A stretch of 64,000 bases of DNA from assembly GCA_010909165.1 (NCBI GenBank), contig VJWM01000025.1:186001-250000 (forward strand). The letters run 5' to 3'. The translations under genes were made by a program, and so were the position numbers. This DNA is from Anthoceros angustus (lineage: Eukaryota; Streptophyta; Anthocerotopsida; Anthocerotales; Anthocerotaceae). The notes beneath the pieces are model-generated. The model saw only the letters and a list, made by a program, of their open reading frames with translations, was not told where the DNA came from and did not search any database. Positions 23,125 through 32,549 of the stretch are shown piece by piece; the first letter of the stretch is position 1; each line of letters begins with the position of its first letter.

Positions 23125-24277
23125 AACAAAACCGGAGTGGAGCGCAACCAGTGGTCACTCAAACGGTGAGCAATTGACAGCTTTGTGCAAGAGGGAGCGG
23201 TGCGCGCGGTGTGGTCGCCTCAGAGGAGAGACTTCGGAACTGCGAAGCGCCCTCACTAACCCCTAGATTGCAGCCCGAACGCGGTCAAATTGGGCGAGGG
23301 GAGCACGAACATCTCAGCGCTTCTCAGGGTTCTCTCCATTTCCAGGTTTGCACTGCTTTGTGCACGAATTGACGCGTTTGTGGTAGAATTGCGGACGCTA
23401 ATTAGCAGAGAAGGAAGGGCCCTCTGAAGTGGCTTGTATTGAATTGCGGTGATGGCGATGGGAAGAAGAAGCAAGAAGGATCGAGGCGACCGAACCCGAT
23501 CCCCGAGCCTGCAAGAAGACGAAGAAAACGCGAGCGGAAAGCAAGATCGATGAGAAGGCGCATGCCGATGATTTGCAGAAGACCTGTCTTGGGAGGACAT
23601 GCTAGCTGCAGGGTGCCTCAGCAGGGCACCAGTCTGGAAGCTGGGTCCAAGGCAAGCACAACAAAATCAGGAGGCCATGGAGAGAAAGGGGAAAAGGGTG
23701 GGAAGAGGGTGGCTCCTATTCCATCCCCCTACAGTTTCGAGGAGACAGTTTACATTCGACGCCTTGGAGCACAGATGGATGCAGTGAAGATCATGGACAA
23801 GGATTGGATGGTTGTTCAGGATCCTGAACCAGAAGACGAGAGTATGTTTTGGATGCCTTTGTACAAGCTGTGGATTATGGGTTACAAGGATGCACTGCCA
23901 ATCAACTTGTATATATAAGCATATCCACAAGCCATATCCACAAGCTATCCATGCCCCCATGCCCTATGCTCCATACTACCCATATGCCCTAGTGGCTGCG
24001 ATGCCGTCATGGCTCCTGCCGCGGGGCTTTAGGGGAACGCGGTTAAAATTCTTCCTGCGACCACGCGACGTGCTAGGGTTTGAACCGTTCTGTTTGCGTA
24101 ATTTTTCCATCTCCCCGTTCTCCCCATAACCTGCAGGCTGCCACCATGCCTGCATCGACTTGCTGACAAGCATGGACACCGGGAACCGGAAGGAACCCGG
24201 TTTGGGCGGGTGTCCAGGTGGTGGGACCCACTACTTTGGGCGACTGCCCAAAGTGGAGGGTCCGCATTTACTTTGTA
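23125..24277 (+). repeat. Gene-start module, tandem unit 2
   Basis: Second unit, less damaged than the first. An ORF at 23439-23918 (159 codons) includes the same start region in another frame, then 'YSFEETVYIRRLGAQMDAVK', 'IMDKDWMVVQDPEPEDESMF' and a terminal 'GYKDALPINLYI'; the true start is more likely ATGGCGATGG at 23451 with a frameshift before 'YSFEETVYI'. Conservation of the 5' leader and start in three places suggests a former host gene or a transposon gene. Function unknown. The unit ends about 280 bp from the stop codon of PPR gene P1, which points toward it. Confidence 0.6.
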
Positions 24278-24558
24278 AGGCAAAACAGCCTCTAGCCAAT
24301 ATATCTTCATCAAAGATTCCAGTGCGTCCACTTGACAACGGCTCCGTTCTCACTTCCAATCAACTTCCTTTCTTCATCGTACTTAGGTACGGGAGGAGAT
24401 CCATTCGATTCTGATTGTCTAAATGTTGTGATGTGGTTAACAATCTACTGTACATACATATGTAGGTCCATCTCTCAGTTTGGACCGGCATGGAAAAAAG
24501 ATCACATCCAAGAGAATAAGCAGCATTCCTTCGCGTTGGACACTGGCTGGGCATCATT
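24278..24558. other. 3' flank of PPR gene P1
   Basis: Short spacer between the duplicated module and the P1 stop codon. Nothing coding recognised. Confidence 0.5.
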
Positions 24559-25326
24559 TCACGGTCGACCCCTGCAACTGCAACAACCAGCTACGAATCG
24601 ATGCACACGGTACCCATCCCTTACAACAATGTCTCTCTGTTCAAGCCTTGACATGATCTCCGTGGAACTGTGGCAGTCACTGCACATGCGTAAATTCTTC
24701 GTTACCACAAGAGGTGTGCCGCTCGGAGTATTCAAGAGACCAAACGCCAGAGCTAGCTTCTCAGCATGTCCACAAAGCAGATCTTCCTTTCCCTGCTCAC
24801 ACATTGGCTTCAACACCAAATTTGTGTGAGGTACGTGGCCTCCTTCCTGCATCAGACGTTTGTTCGTGCTCTCTACCTTAACTGTAATCTCCTCCCTTCT
24901 TTCCCCCACCAGAAATCTGTGTACCTGCTTTTTCACCTCAATTGTGGCCACAGCAGGTTTCTTGTTTGCTCCTGCTTCCATTCTCTGCGTTTCAATCCTG
25001 TCTACATCACTCCACATACCTGCCTCTGCGAAAGCATTGGCCATGAGCACATACGCAGAAGCCCATAGCGGATCCAGACTAATGATGCTTTCAAAACACC
25101 ACATCGCCCTCTCGATATCACCGTGATTTTTGCAAGCATTCAACAAAGATGTCAAGCCCACGACGTTCCTTTGGCCTTCACATGATGATAACATCTTCTC
25201 TGCCTCATCTAAATGGCCAGCACGCCCAAGAAGATCGATCATGCAATTGTAATGCTCAACTGTAGGTTTGATGCCATACTGTTCAGCCATGGAATCAAAG
25301 TGCTTGCGACCCTCTGGACCAGTCAT
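24559..25326 (-). CDS. P1 C-terminal part: E motifs and DYW:KP domain ending GRP
   Basis: Open for 255 codons. Residues 1-120 are S2/E1/E2 motifs ('[20 protein letters not shown]', 'YVLMANAFAEAGMWSDVDRI'). The KP box is KKPA at 122-125, in place of the PG box of ordinary DYW proteins. The deaminase-like signature HAE is at 187-189 and the second zinc site CSDC at 215-218. The protein ends CSCRGRP. KPA plus terminal GRP are the hallmarks of the DYW:KP class, associated with U-to-C editing in hornworts, lycophytes and ferns. All expected zinc ligands and the Glu are present, so this domain looks catalytically intact. Confidence 0.9.
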   Translation of the reverse strand: MTGPEGRKHFDSMAEQYGIKPTVEHYNCMIDLLGRAGHLDEAEKMLSSCEGQRNVVGLTSLLNACKNHGDIERAMWCFESIISLDPLWASAYVLMANAFAEAGMWSDVDRIETQRMEAGANKKPAVATIEVKKQVHRFLVGERREEITVKVESTNKRLMQEGGHVPHTNLVLKPMCEQGKEDLLCGHAEKLALAFGLLNTPSGTPLVVTKNLRMCSDCHSSTEIMSRLEQRDIVVRDGYRVHRFVAGCCSCRGRP

Positions 25327-25544
25327 GACTGCATGCTACTAGAAGGCAAGTAAAAGTAGCACCATCAGGCTGAATACCGGCAACTAACATCTCCTCAAAA
25401 CAAGCTAGTGCCTTGTGACCTTCATCACAAGTACCATACCCAGATATCAGGGCATTCCATGTCACCACATTCTTTGTGGCCAAGCTGTCAAAAACCTGGC
25501 GTGCATCTTCCAGTTCACCACATTTTGCATACATGTCCACTCAG

Positions 25545-26280
25545 TGTGTTCAAGAGACCAAACGCCAGAGCTAGCTTCTCAGCATGCCCACAAAGCGCAT
25601 CTTCCTTTTCCTTCTCACACAGTGGCTTCAACACCAACTTTGTGTGGTGTATCCTTCCTGCTTCAGACGTGCATTCGTGCTCTACCTTAACGCAATATCC
25701 TCTTCTTTCTCCCACCAGAAATCTGTGTACCTGCTTATTCACCTCAATGGTCGCCACTGCAGGTTTCTTGTTAGCTCCTGCATTCTCTGTGTTTCAATCC
25801 TGTCTACATCGGTCCACCTACCTGCATCTGCATAGGCATTGGCCATGAGCACATACGCAGACGCCCTGGGTCCAGCCTAACAATGCTTTCAAAACACCAC
25901 ATCGCCCTCTATATCCCCGTGACTTTTGCAGGCATTCAACAAAGACGTCAAGCCCACAACATTACTTTGGCCTCACATGATAATAGCATCTTCTCTGCCT
26001 CATCTAAATGGCCTGCACGCCCAAGAAGATCAATCATGCAATTGTAATGCTCAATAGTAGGTTTGATGCCATGCTGTTCAGCCATGGAATCAAAGTGCTT
26101 GCGACCCTCGTGGACCAGTCCTCATGACTGCATGCTACTAGAAGGCAAGTAAAAGTAGCATCATCAGGCTGAATACCGGCAACTAACATCTCCTCAAAAC
26201 AAGCTAGTGCCTTGTGACCTTCATCACAAGTACCATACCCAGATATCAGGGCATTCCATGTCACCACATTCTTTGTCATG
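25545..26280 (-). pseudogene. Internal duplicate of the P1 C-terminus, truncated in the DYW domain
   Basis: Upstream of the complete C-terminus lies another P2-E-DYW:KP run (26279-25545). It has 'NKKPAVATIEVNKQVHRFLV' and the HAEKLALAFGLL block, but stops after 'LNTLSG' and continues directly into a PPR S motif ('HVCKMW', the S motif in another frame). The join is at about 25552, in the word GAGTGGACATG, and only 'GTGG' is shared by the two parental sequences. Several frameshifts lie in its E region. Either an in-locus duplication with deletion or an assembly chimera. Confidence 0.75.
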
Positions 26281-27450
26281 CTGTCAAAACCTGGCGTGCA
26301 TCTTCCAGTTCACCACATTTTGCATACATGTCCACCAGGCAGTTGCCCAACACTACGTTATCCAGCAGTCCTCTTTCGACAATCTGTGAGTGCAGCTGCC
26401 TGCCCTTCTGTAAGGCACCAGTGCTTGCACAGGCCTTCAGAAGGCAAGCAAAAGTAACATGGTCAGCCAAAATGAGGCCCTCTGCTCCATTTGTCCATAC
26501 AGAACAAGCGCCTCTTGGCGAGTCCTTGCTGTGCATACCCAGCAATCAGGGCATTCCATGTCACCACATCCTTTGGCCAAGCTGTCAAAAACCTGGCGTG
26601 CATCTTCCAGTTCACCACATTTTGCATACATGTCCACCAGGCAGTTGCCCACCAGTATCATCCAGCAGTCCTCTTTCACAATCTGTGAGTGCAGCTGCCT
26701 GCCCTTCTGTAAGGCACCAGTGCTTGCACAGGCCTTCAGAAGGCAAGCAAAAGTAACATGGTCAGCCAAAATGAGGCCCTCCTGCTCCATTTGTCCATAC
26801 ACAACAAGCGCCTCTTGGCGAGTCCTTGCTGTGCATACCCAGCAATCAGGGCATTCCATGTCACCACATCCTTTGGCCAAGCTGTCAAAAACCTGGCGTG
26901 CATCTTCCAGTTCACCACATTTTGCATACATGTCCACCAGGCAGTTGCCCACCAGTATGTCATCCAGCAGTCCTCTTTCAATCTGTGAGTGCAGCTGCCT
27001 GCCCTTCTGTAAGGCACCAGTGCTTGCACAGGCCTTCAGAAGGCAAGCAAAAGTAACATGGTAAAATGAGGCCCTCTGCTCCATTTGTCCATACAGAACA
27101 AGCGCCTCTTGGCGAGCCCTTGCTGTGCATACCCAGCAATCAGGGCATTCCATGTCACCACATCCTTTGTGGCCAAGCTGTCAAAAACCTGGCGTGCATC
27201 TTCCAGTTCGCCACATTTTGCATACATGTCCACCAGGCAGTTGCCCACCAGTATGTTATCCAGCAGTCCTCTTTCCACAATCTGTGAGTGCAGCTGCCTG
27301 CCCTTCTGTAAGGCACCAGTGCTTGCACAGGCCTTCAGAAGGCAAGCAAAAGTAACATGGTCAGCCAATCAGGCCTCCTGCTCCATTTGTCCATACACAA
27401 CAAGCGCCTCTTGGCCGAGCCCTTGCTGTGCATACCCAGCAATCAGCGCC
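26276..27450 (-). repeat. P1 array of near-identical PLS triplets
   Basis: Tandem units of nearly identical sequence, each encoding one P, one L and one S motif ('VVTWNALIAGYAQQG', 'VTFACLLKACASTGALQKGR', 'NCLVDMYAKCGELEDARQVF'). The spacing of the S-motif word between neighbours is about 295-305 bp, against 306 bp for the intact unit in P3. Units differ by deletions of a few bases that break the frame. Confidence 0.85.
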
Positions 27451-28544
27451 GTCCATGTCACCACATCCTTTGCCGCCAAGCTTTCAAAAACCTGGCGGGC
27501 ATCTTTCAGTTCACCACATTTTGCATACATGTCCACCAGGCCGTTGCCAACAAACAAGGTAATAGGAATGCCACTGTGCAACACATCACAGTGCACTTTC
27601 CTGCCAGATTCCAAGTCGGCGGCAAATGAACAAGCTTGAAGGGCAGCCACAAAGACATGAGCATCAGCCTTCACTTCTGACCTGCACATCTCATGGTACA
27701 GTTGTATGGCCTCATAAGGTTTCCCCTGCTTGGCATGTGCAGAGATTATGGAAAACCACATGAACACATCTGGTTTCCCCACCCTGGTGAACACATCCAT
27801 GGCCTCTTGCAGCCTACCTCCACATGCATACATGCGCAAGATATGGTTTCCCAAATATGCATTCGACTCGTACCCTAGTTTGACAGTGAGATCATGAACT
27901 CGGCGCCCCACAACCAGATCCTTCTTAGCTTCACACAGTTTTAGGACAGTGTAAAACAGAGACCGAGAAACAGCAGAACCTGTCTGCGCCAGAGATTCCA
28001 GGGCTCCAACGGCCTCAGAAAGCCTCCCCTGCTGACATAACGTGCGCACGGTTACAGCCGTTACGACGCCCACTTCCGATCTTGCACGCCTGCCAGCGTC
28101 AGGCTCATGGGAAGAGCTCGATTTGGAAGGAGAGGCACCTTGACCCATGTGCTTATCCAAGGAAACGAGCTGCTCATCAACCCAAGCTGGCTTAAACATG
28201 CTGTTTAACCACAGGACCTCGCCAGACCCCTTACGCCGGAAGTCAGGCGAACGGGAGCTCTTCTTATCTCGTCTGTTGTCCCACCACATAGGAGGGTCCA
28301 GAAAAAATTGTTGCCACAATCGCTCCTGCTCCTGGCGACGACCATCGCTGCAATATCTGTCCCGACCCACGCAGTTTCTCGGAAGTGGGTGTGCTGGGCT
28401 CCTTACAATGCTGCAGCTCGAGGTTTGGCTGTTTGCCGGTGGTCGACTCCCTAATGTAAGGTGAGCGGGAGCTTCTTGTAGAATCCCTGTACACACAGCA
28501 ATTTGTTGGGTCCACAATGGGTCCAGTTGCCAGACTGTGGCCAT
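27369..28544 (-). CDS. P1 N-terminal part: PDF motif plus first PPRs
   Basis: Open for 391 codons. Residues about 77-122 form a PDF motif: W77, WWDNR at 87-91, PDF at 100-102, LWLNS at 111-115, PAWV at 119-122. This motif is known from OSB proteins, plant organellar single-stranded-DNA-binding proteins, where it follows the SSB-like domain; no SSB domain is visible here. After a Ser-rich linker (135-155) PPRs begin at 'VRTLCQQGRLSEAVGALESL' (about 167) and run to the end, including 'GNGLVDMYAKCGELKDARQV'. The first 60 residues are not clearly a transit peptide, although organelle import is expected from the family. Confidence 0.85.
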   Translation of the reverse strand: MATVWQLDPLWTQQIAVCTGILQEAPAHLTLGSRPPANSQTSSCSIVRSPAHPLPRNCVGRDRYCSDGRRQEQERLWQQFFLDPPMWWDNRRDKKSSRSPDFRRKGSGEVLWLNSMFKPAWVDEQLVSLDKHMGQGASPSKSSSSHEPDAGRRARSEVGVVTAVTVRTLCQQGRLSEAVGALESLAQTGSAVSRSLFYTVLKLCEAKKDLVVGRRVHDLTVKLGYESNAYLGNHILRMYACGGRLQEAMDVFTRVGKPDVFMWFSIISAHAKQGKPYEAIQLYHEMCRSEVKADAHVFVAALQACSFAADLESGRKVHCDVLHSGIPITLFVGNGLVDMYAKCGELKDARQVFESLAAKDVVTWTALIAGYAQQGLGQEALVVYGQMEQEA

Positions 28545-28665
28545 CTTTCAGGGACCGCAGTCGGAAGATGAGTCAAACAACATCGTTCAGGGACCGCCGT
28601 CGCAAGAAAAGTACCAGCAGGCTATCGCTGGATGCCCAAGTACTGATAAGGATAACACCACACCA
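28545..28665 (-). promoter_or_regulatory. Conserved block upstream of P1 start
   Basis: Immediately upstream of the start codon are two copies of a word close to CAGGGACCGCTGTCGGA (plus-strand notation, 28543 and 28588), followed by 'atgcccaagtactga' near 28632. The same order occurs upstream of P2, P3 and P5, so it is likely 5' UTR or core promoter of the family. Confidence 0.6.
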
Positions 28666-28669
28666 CACC

Positions 28670-29199
28670 ACACCACTCTCAATGTGGACACTGCAGACGC
28701 TTTTTCACGGCAGGGGCGTTTGGAACCCCGGCGGCCCGGCCTCGTCTTCCGGTCCCTCGGGTGCCCGCCGTGTGATTAAACATGCATGGACGACCGTCAA
28801 GTATGGCTTACACTCCCATGAGGCATGGATTCCCGCGGTTGCCATCATGTATGGCTGACCCTCCCATGAGGCATGAATTCCCTAGTTTTGGCGGCGCATG
28901 TGAATGCGGAAGCTGGAGCCTGGGAGATACGAAATTTGAGCTTCAGGAAACTTTTCGCACCCCGGAGAGGAAAACCTTCAGGCAAGCCATGAATCCCACC
29001 CGAGACCTGTCCGCGTAACCCAGGAAGCGAGAGTCATTCGATGCTGATGACCTCTGCTACGATGAGAGGTGGATCAGTCAATTAGCCCGTCCAATGCTCA
29101 TGTCTCAGTTTGGACAGGGATACATTCACCCCAATTCAAAGACATTCTCTGGCGTACGCACTTGAGCACTGTCAAATTTTTCATTTTTCTCACGGTCGA
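28670..29199. other. Spacer between P1 and P2
   Basis: Contains a partial repeat pair 'tcccatgaggcatg' (about 28815 and 28866) and, from about 29060, the 3' flank common to the PPR family ('gtctcagtttggacagggat'). No gene seen. Confidence 0.5.
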
Positions 29200-30926
29200 C
29201 CCTTACAACTGCAACCACCAGCTGCTAATCGAGGCACAAGGTACCCGATGCCTTACAGCGATGTCTCTCTGTTCAAGCCTTGACATGATCTCCGTGGAAC
29301 TGTGTCAGTCACTGCACATGCGTAGATTCTTAGTTACCACCAGAGGTGTCCCACTCGGAGTGTCCAAGAGACCAAACGTATGCCAGAGCTGGCTTCAGCA
29401 TGCCACAAAGCACATCTTCCCTTTTCTTCTCACACAGCACCAACTTCGTGTGAGGACCGTGGCCTCCGTCCTCCTTCAGCCGTGCGTTCGTGCTCTCTAC
29501 CTCAAGTGCGATATCTTCTGTTCTTTCTCCCACCAGAAATTCATGGTCCTGCTTATTCACCTCGATGTTTTCCACTGCAGGTTTCTTGTTAGCTCCTGCT
29601 ACCATTCCCTGTGATTCAATCCCGTCTACAAAGACCCACCTAACTGATCTGCGTAGGCATTGGCCATGAGCACATACGCAGACAACCTTCGAGGGTCCAG
29701 CCTAACAATGCTTTCAAAACACCTCATAGCCCTCTCTATATCCCCATGACTTTTGCACGCATGCAACAAAGACGTCAAACCCACAACATTACTTTGGCCC
29801 TCCCATGACAATAGCATATTCTCCGCCTCATCTTCAAAACAAGCTAGTGCGCTGTGACCATCATCACAAGCACCATACAAAAATATCAAGGCAATTCATG
29901 TTACCACATCCTTTGTGGCCAAGCTGTCGAAAACCTGGCGTGCAGCTTCCAGGGTGCCACATTTTGCATACATGTCTACCAGGCCGTTGTCCAAAACTAC
30001 CCAGCAGTCCAATGGACAATCTGCGATTGCAGCTGCGTGCTCTTCTGTAAGTCGCCAGTGCTTGTACAGACAGGCCTTTAGAAGGCGAGCAATTGTGATG
30101 TTGTCAGCCAAGACTAGGCCCTCCTTCTCCATTTGTTCATACACAACGAGCGCCTCATCTCCGAGCCCTTGCTGGGTATACCCAGCAAAACATGAAGACA
30201 CTTGGTTTGCCCACCCTGGTGTACACATCCATGGCCACTTGCAGCCTACCTCCACATGCATACATGCGCAAGATATGGTTCCCCAGGCATACATTCCACT
30301 CGTACCCTAGTTTGACAGTGACATCATGAACTCGCTGCCCCGCAACCAGATCCTTCTTAGCTGCACACAATTTTAGCACGATATAAAACAGAGTCTGAGA
30401 AATAGCAGAATCTGTGTGCGCCAGAGATTCCAGGGCCGCAACGGCCTCCCCTGCTGACACAACGTGCGCACGGATACGACGCCCATTCCCGATCCGGCAC
30501 GCTTGCCAAGTTCAGGCTAATCCGGAGGCACCATGATCCATCTGCATATCCAAGGAAATCAGCTGACCATCAACCCAAGCTGGCTTCGGCATGCTGTCCA
30601 ACCACAGGACCTCGCCGGACCCCAAACGCCGGAAGTCAAGCGAACGGGAGCTCCTCTTGTTTCGTCTGTTGTCCCACCACATGGTAGGGTCCAGGAAAAA
30701 ATGTTGCCACCATCGCTCTTGCTCCTTCTCCTGCCGACGACCATCGCTCGAATATCGGCCCCAACCCACACATCTCTTAGAAGTGTACACTGCAGGACCT
30801 GGAGGCTTGGATGTTTATCGGGGGTTGCCTCTCTAAAGTAAGGTGACCGGGAGCTTCTCATACGATTCCTCTATACACAGCAATTTGTTGGGTCCACATT
30901 GGGTCCGGTTGCCATACTGTGGCCAT
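29200..30926 (-). pseudogene. P2: decayed PDF-PPR-DYW:KP paralogue
   Basis: Shortened paralogue. Start ATG (30926) and stop (29200, reading CKGRP) align with P1. The PDF motif persists at about 30740-30600 (WWDNRRNKRSSRS, then LDF in place of PDF, then LWLDS and PAWV). Only one S motif remains ('DNGLVDMYAKCGTLEAARQV', about 29990), so the triplet array has shrunk to about one. The P2-L2-S2 region is deleted: 'ALACFED' near 29850 joins straight to 'EAENMLLSW'. In the deaminase domain the HAEKLA segment is shifted out of frame and the second Cys of CSDC is a TGA stop (near 29320). These changes are more than sequencing noise; I regard it as a real pseudogene. Confidence 0.85.
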
Positions 30927-31010
30927 CGTTCAGGGACCGCTGTCAGAATGAGACTAACAACAGACTATGGCAGGATGCCCAGGTACTGTGTATGACCACA
31001 CCACCCTGAA
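30927..31010 (-). promoter_or_regulatory. Conserved block upstream of P2
   Basis: Same arrangement as at P1 and P5: CAGGGACCGCTGTCAGA at about 30931 and 'gatgcccaggtactgtgtatgaccacacca' split over about 30974-31005 (plus notation). Confidence 0.6.
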
Positions 31011-32545
31011 GCAGAGTGGTGACGGATTTTTGTTGGGTACCCATGGCAAAAGACAACAAAATAGAACAATTGGAACGTATTCTGACATGGAGCGGATGTT
31101 ACCCACACCGCCGCCGTGCGCCCCGGTCGATCATGAAGGGGAGACCGGCAGGTCGGGAAGGATGGCACGCCTGCCAGGCATGAAGGCCACAACGAACCAA
31201 TGCAAGATAGCTTAAAGGGAGCGGCGTGCATCATCAGTTGCAAGAAGCTCAGCATAGCGAAGCGCCTTCCGCTCTTGAAACTCTCTCAATTTCTTACAAT
31301 TCTGACACCTACAGCGTTCATCTGGAGGCAGCCTCGAGTGCATGGTGATTCAGTATCTGCGGGCTTCTCATTCAAAACCCTCGACAGGCTTTGAAAATGG
31401 GAAAGTGGCTCGGCTCTCAATATTCAGGGTTGTGTACATAGTTTTAGGCATGGTGCGGCTTCATTCTCTCGTACCTCACGGGTACTCGCAGACCAATCTC
31501 GGGACGGTTACGGTAACAGGTGGTACATCCTCCACAAGGTCCTCTAACCTGCCGGGCCCTTCTGTTACAGGAGTTGCTCTCTCCTACTACGAGCCTTGGG
31601 GTCGGTCTTACGTTGGCCTTTCAAAGTAGATGAGCTCACCCCATCTCCTCCTCGTTAATAAAATATTTTATTTTAATTATAAGTTTTTTAATCATAAGTT
31701 CAGTTTTTCAGCATTTCCATTATGAATACATAGATTCTCGTGCATAAGTTCAAGTTTTAGGATGGAAACGAAAACCATGCTCGTCTTAGGCAAAGGTTTA
31801 TCTTTCTTGATAAGAACTCGGAGATTAAAGATCATCTAGATGATGCTTAATTGCTGAGTTCTTATAAAAAAAGATGGGAAGGGCCAAACTGCGAAAGTGG
31901 TCCATCCAGAAGTAGGTGATCAATCTCATCAACCAAGGTTTGGAGCATGTTGAAATAACTGCAATCACTCCCCAACTGCAAACAAGGCAAGGAGATGAAG
32001 GCACGTTTGGATCCAAGTTTTGTTAACTAAATGCTTCATCTTGGTGTGAAGGATTCTAAACTGAAACTCAGGAATACTTCCATGGAAGTGGTCACCTACT
32101 GATGACTCTACTTGCATGGAGTTGATATTGAATTGATTGACTAGTCACATTCAGAGCACAAAACAAGGCAGAACTTTTCAGACATTAGAATAGCGATGAC
32201 ACATAGTTGGGCCACCATCGTGAACGGATGCACAATTACGTGCTTCAATTATCTCTTGCCACTAGTAGATGACCATCAGAGTCCTAGTTGCTCCAATGCC
32301 ATGTTCGATTTAGAGAAGAAGGTAAGAGGGCTAGGTCTGTATGAGGAAGAACACCTTCATAATAGAACTAACGTGATGCCCCAAAGCCTTGTGTGCCAGC
32401 GTGAGAGGGTATTGCCTCATTTGATCCATATAATAAAAGTGAGAGACATTCCTCATTTCATTTGTATAATAAAAAGCATTCAAGTTGTTAGGGAGAGATG
32501 CATGTGCAATTGCATTGGGTTGGGCTAGAAGCCAAGAACCTGCTC
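31011..32545. other. No recognisable gene
   Basis: Mixed then AT-rich spacer. A plus ORF at 31342-31629 (95 codons) and shorter ones have no recognisable features. Confidence 0.4.
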
Positions 32546-32549
32546 CCTT

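Larger units (their letters stand above)
24559..28544 (-). pseudogene. P1: PDF-PPR-E-DYW:KP RNA-editing factor gene, frameshifted
   Basis: Organelle-type PPR protein gene, probably a site-specific RNA editor of mitochondria or plastids. Start ATG at 28544 matches the starts of P2, P3 and P5 (MAtVWqpDplWTQQ). Order: N-terminal region with PDF motif; two N-terminal repeat groups; five S motifs (near 27525, 27225, 26930, 26630, 26325) belonging to nearly identical PLS triplets of about 306 bp; P2-L2-S2; E motifs; a first DYW domain truncated near 25553; then a second S-P2-L2-S2-E-DYW:KP run ending at 24559. Frame breaks occur in the triplet array and near 26275-25760. The breaks are short deletions relative to sister units and may be consensus errors, so the gene could be functional. 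No introns are needed. Confidence 0.85.

Noticed and set aside
23439-23918. The 159-codon ORF as a stand-alone intact gene from its first ATG
   Set aside because: The conserved start shared by three copies is ATGGCGATGG in another frame, so this ORF probably begins in the leader and joins the real frame only after a frameshift.
26459-27639. Plus-strand ORFs across the P1 PPR array (for example 26459-27064 and 27085-27639)
   Set aside because: They are the antisense frames of the minus-strand PPR triplets and repeat with the same 306-bp period.
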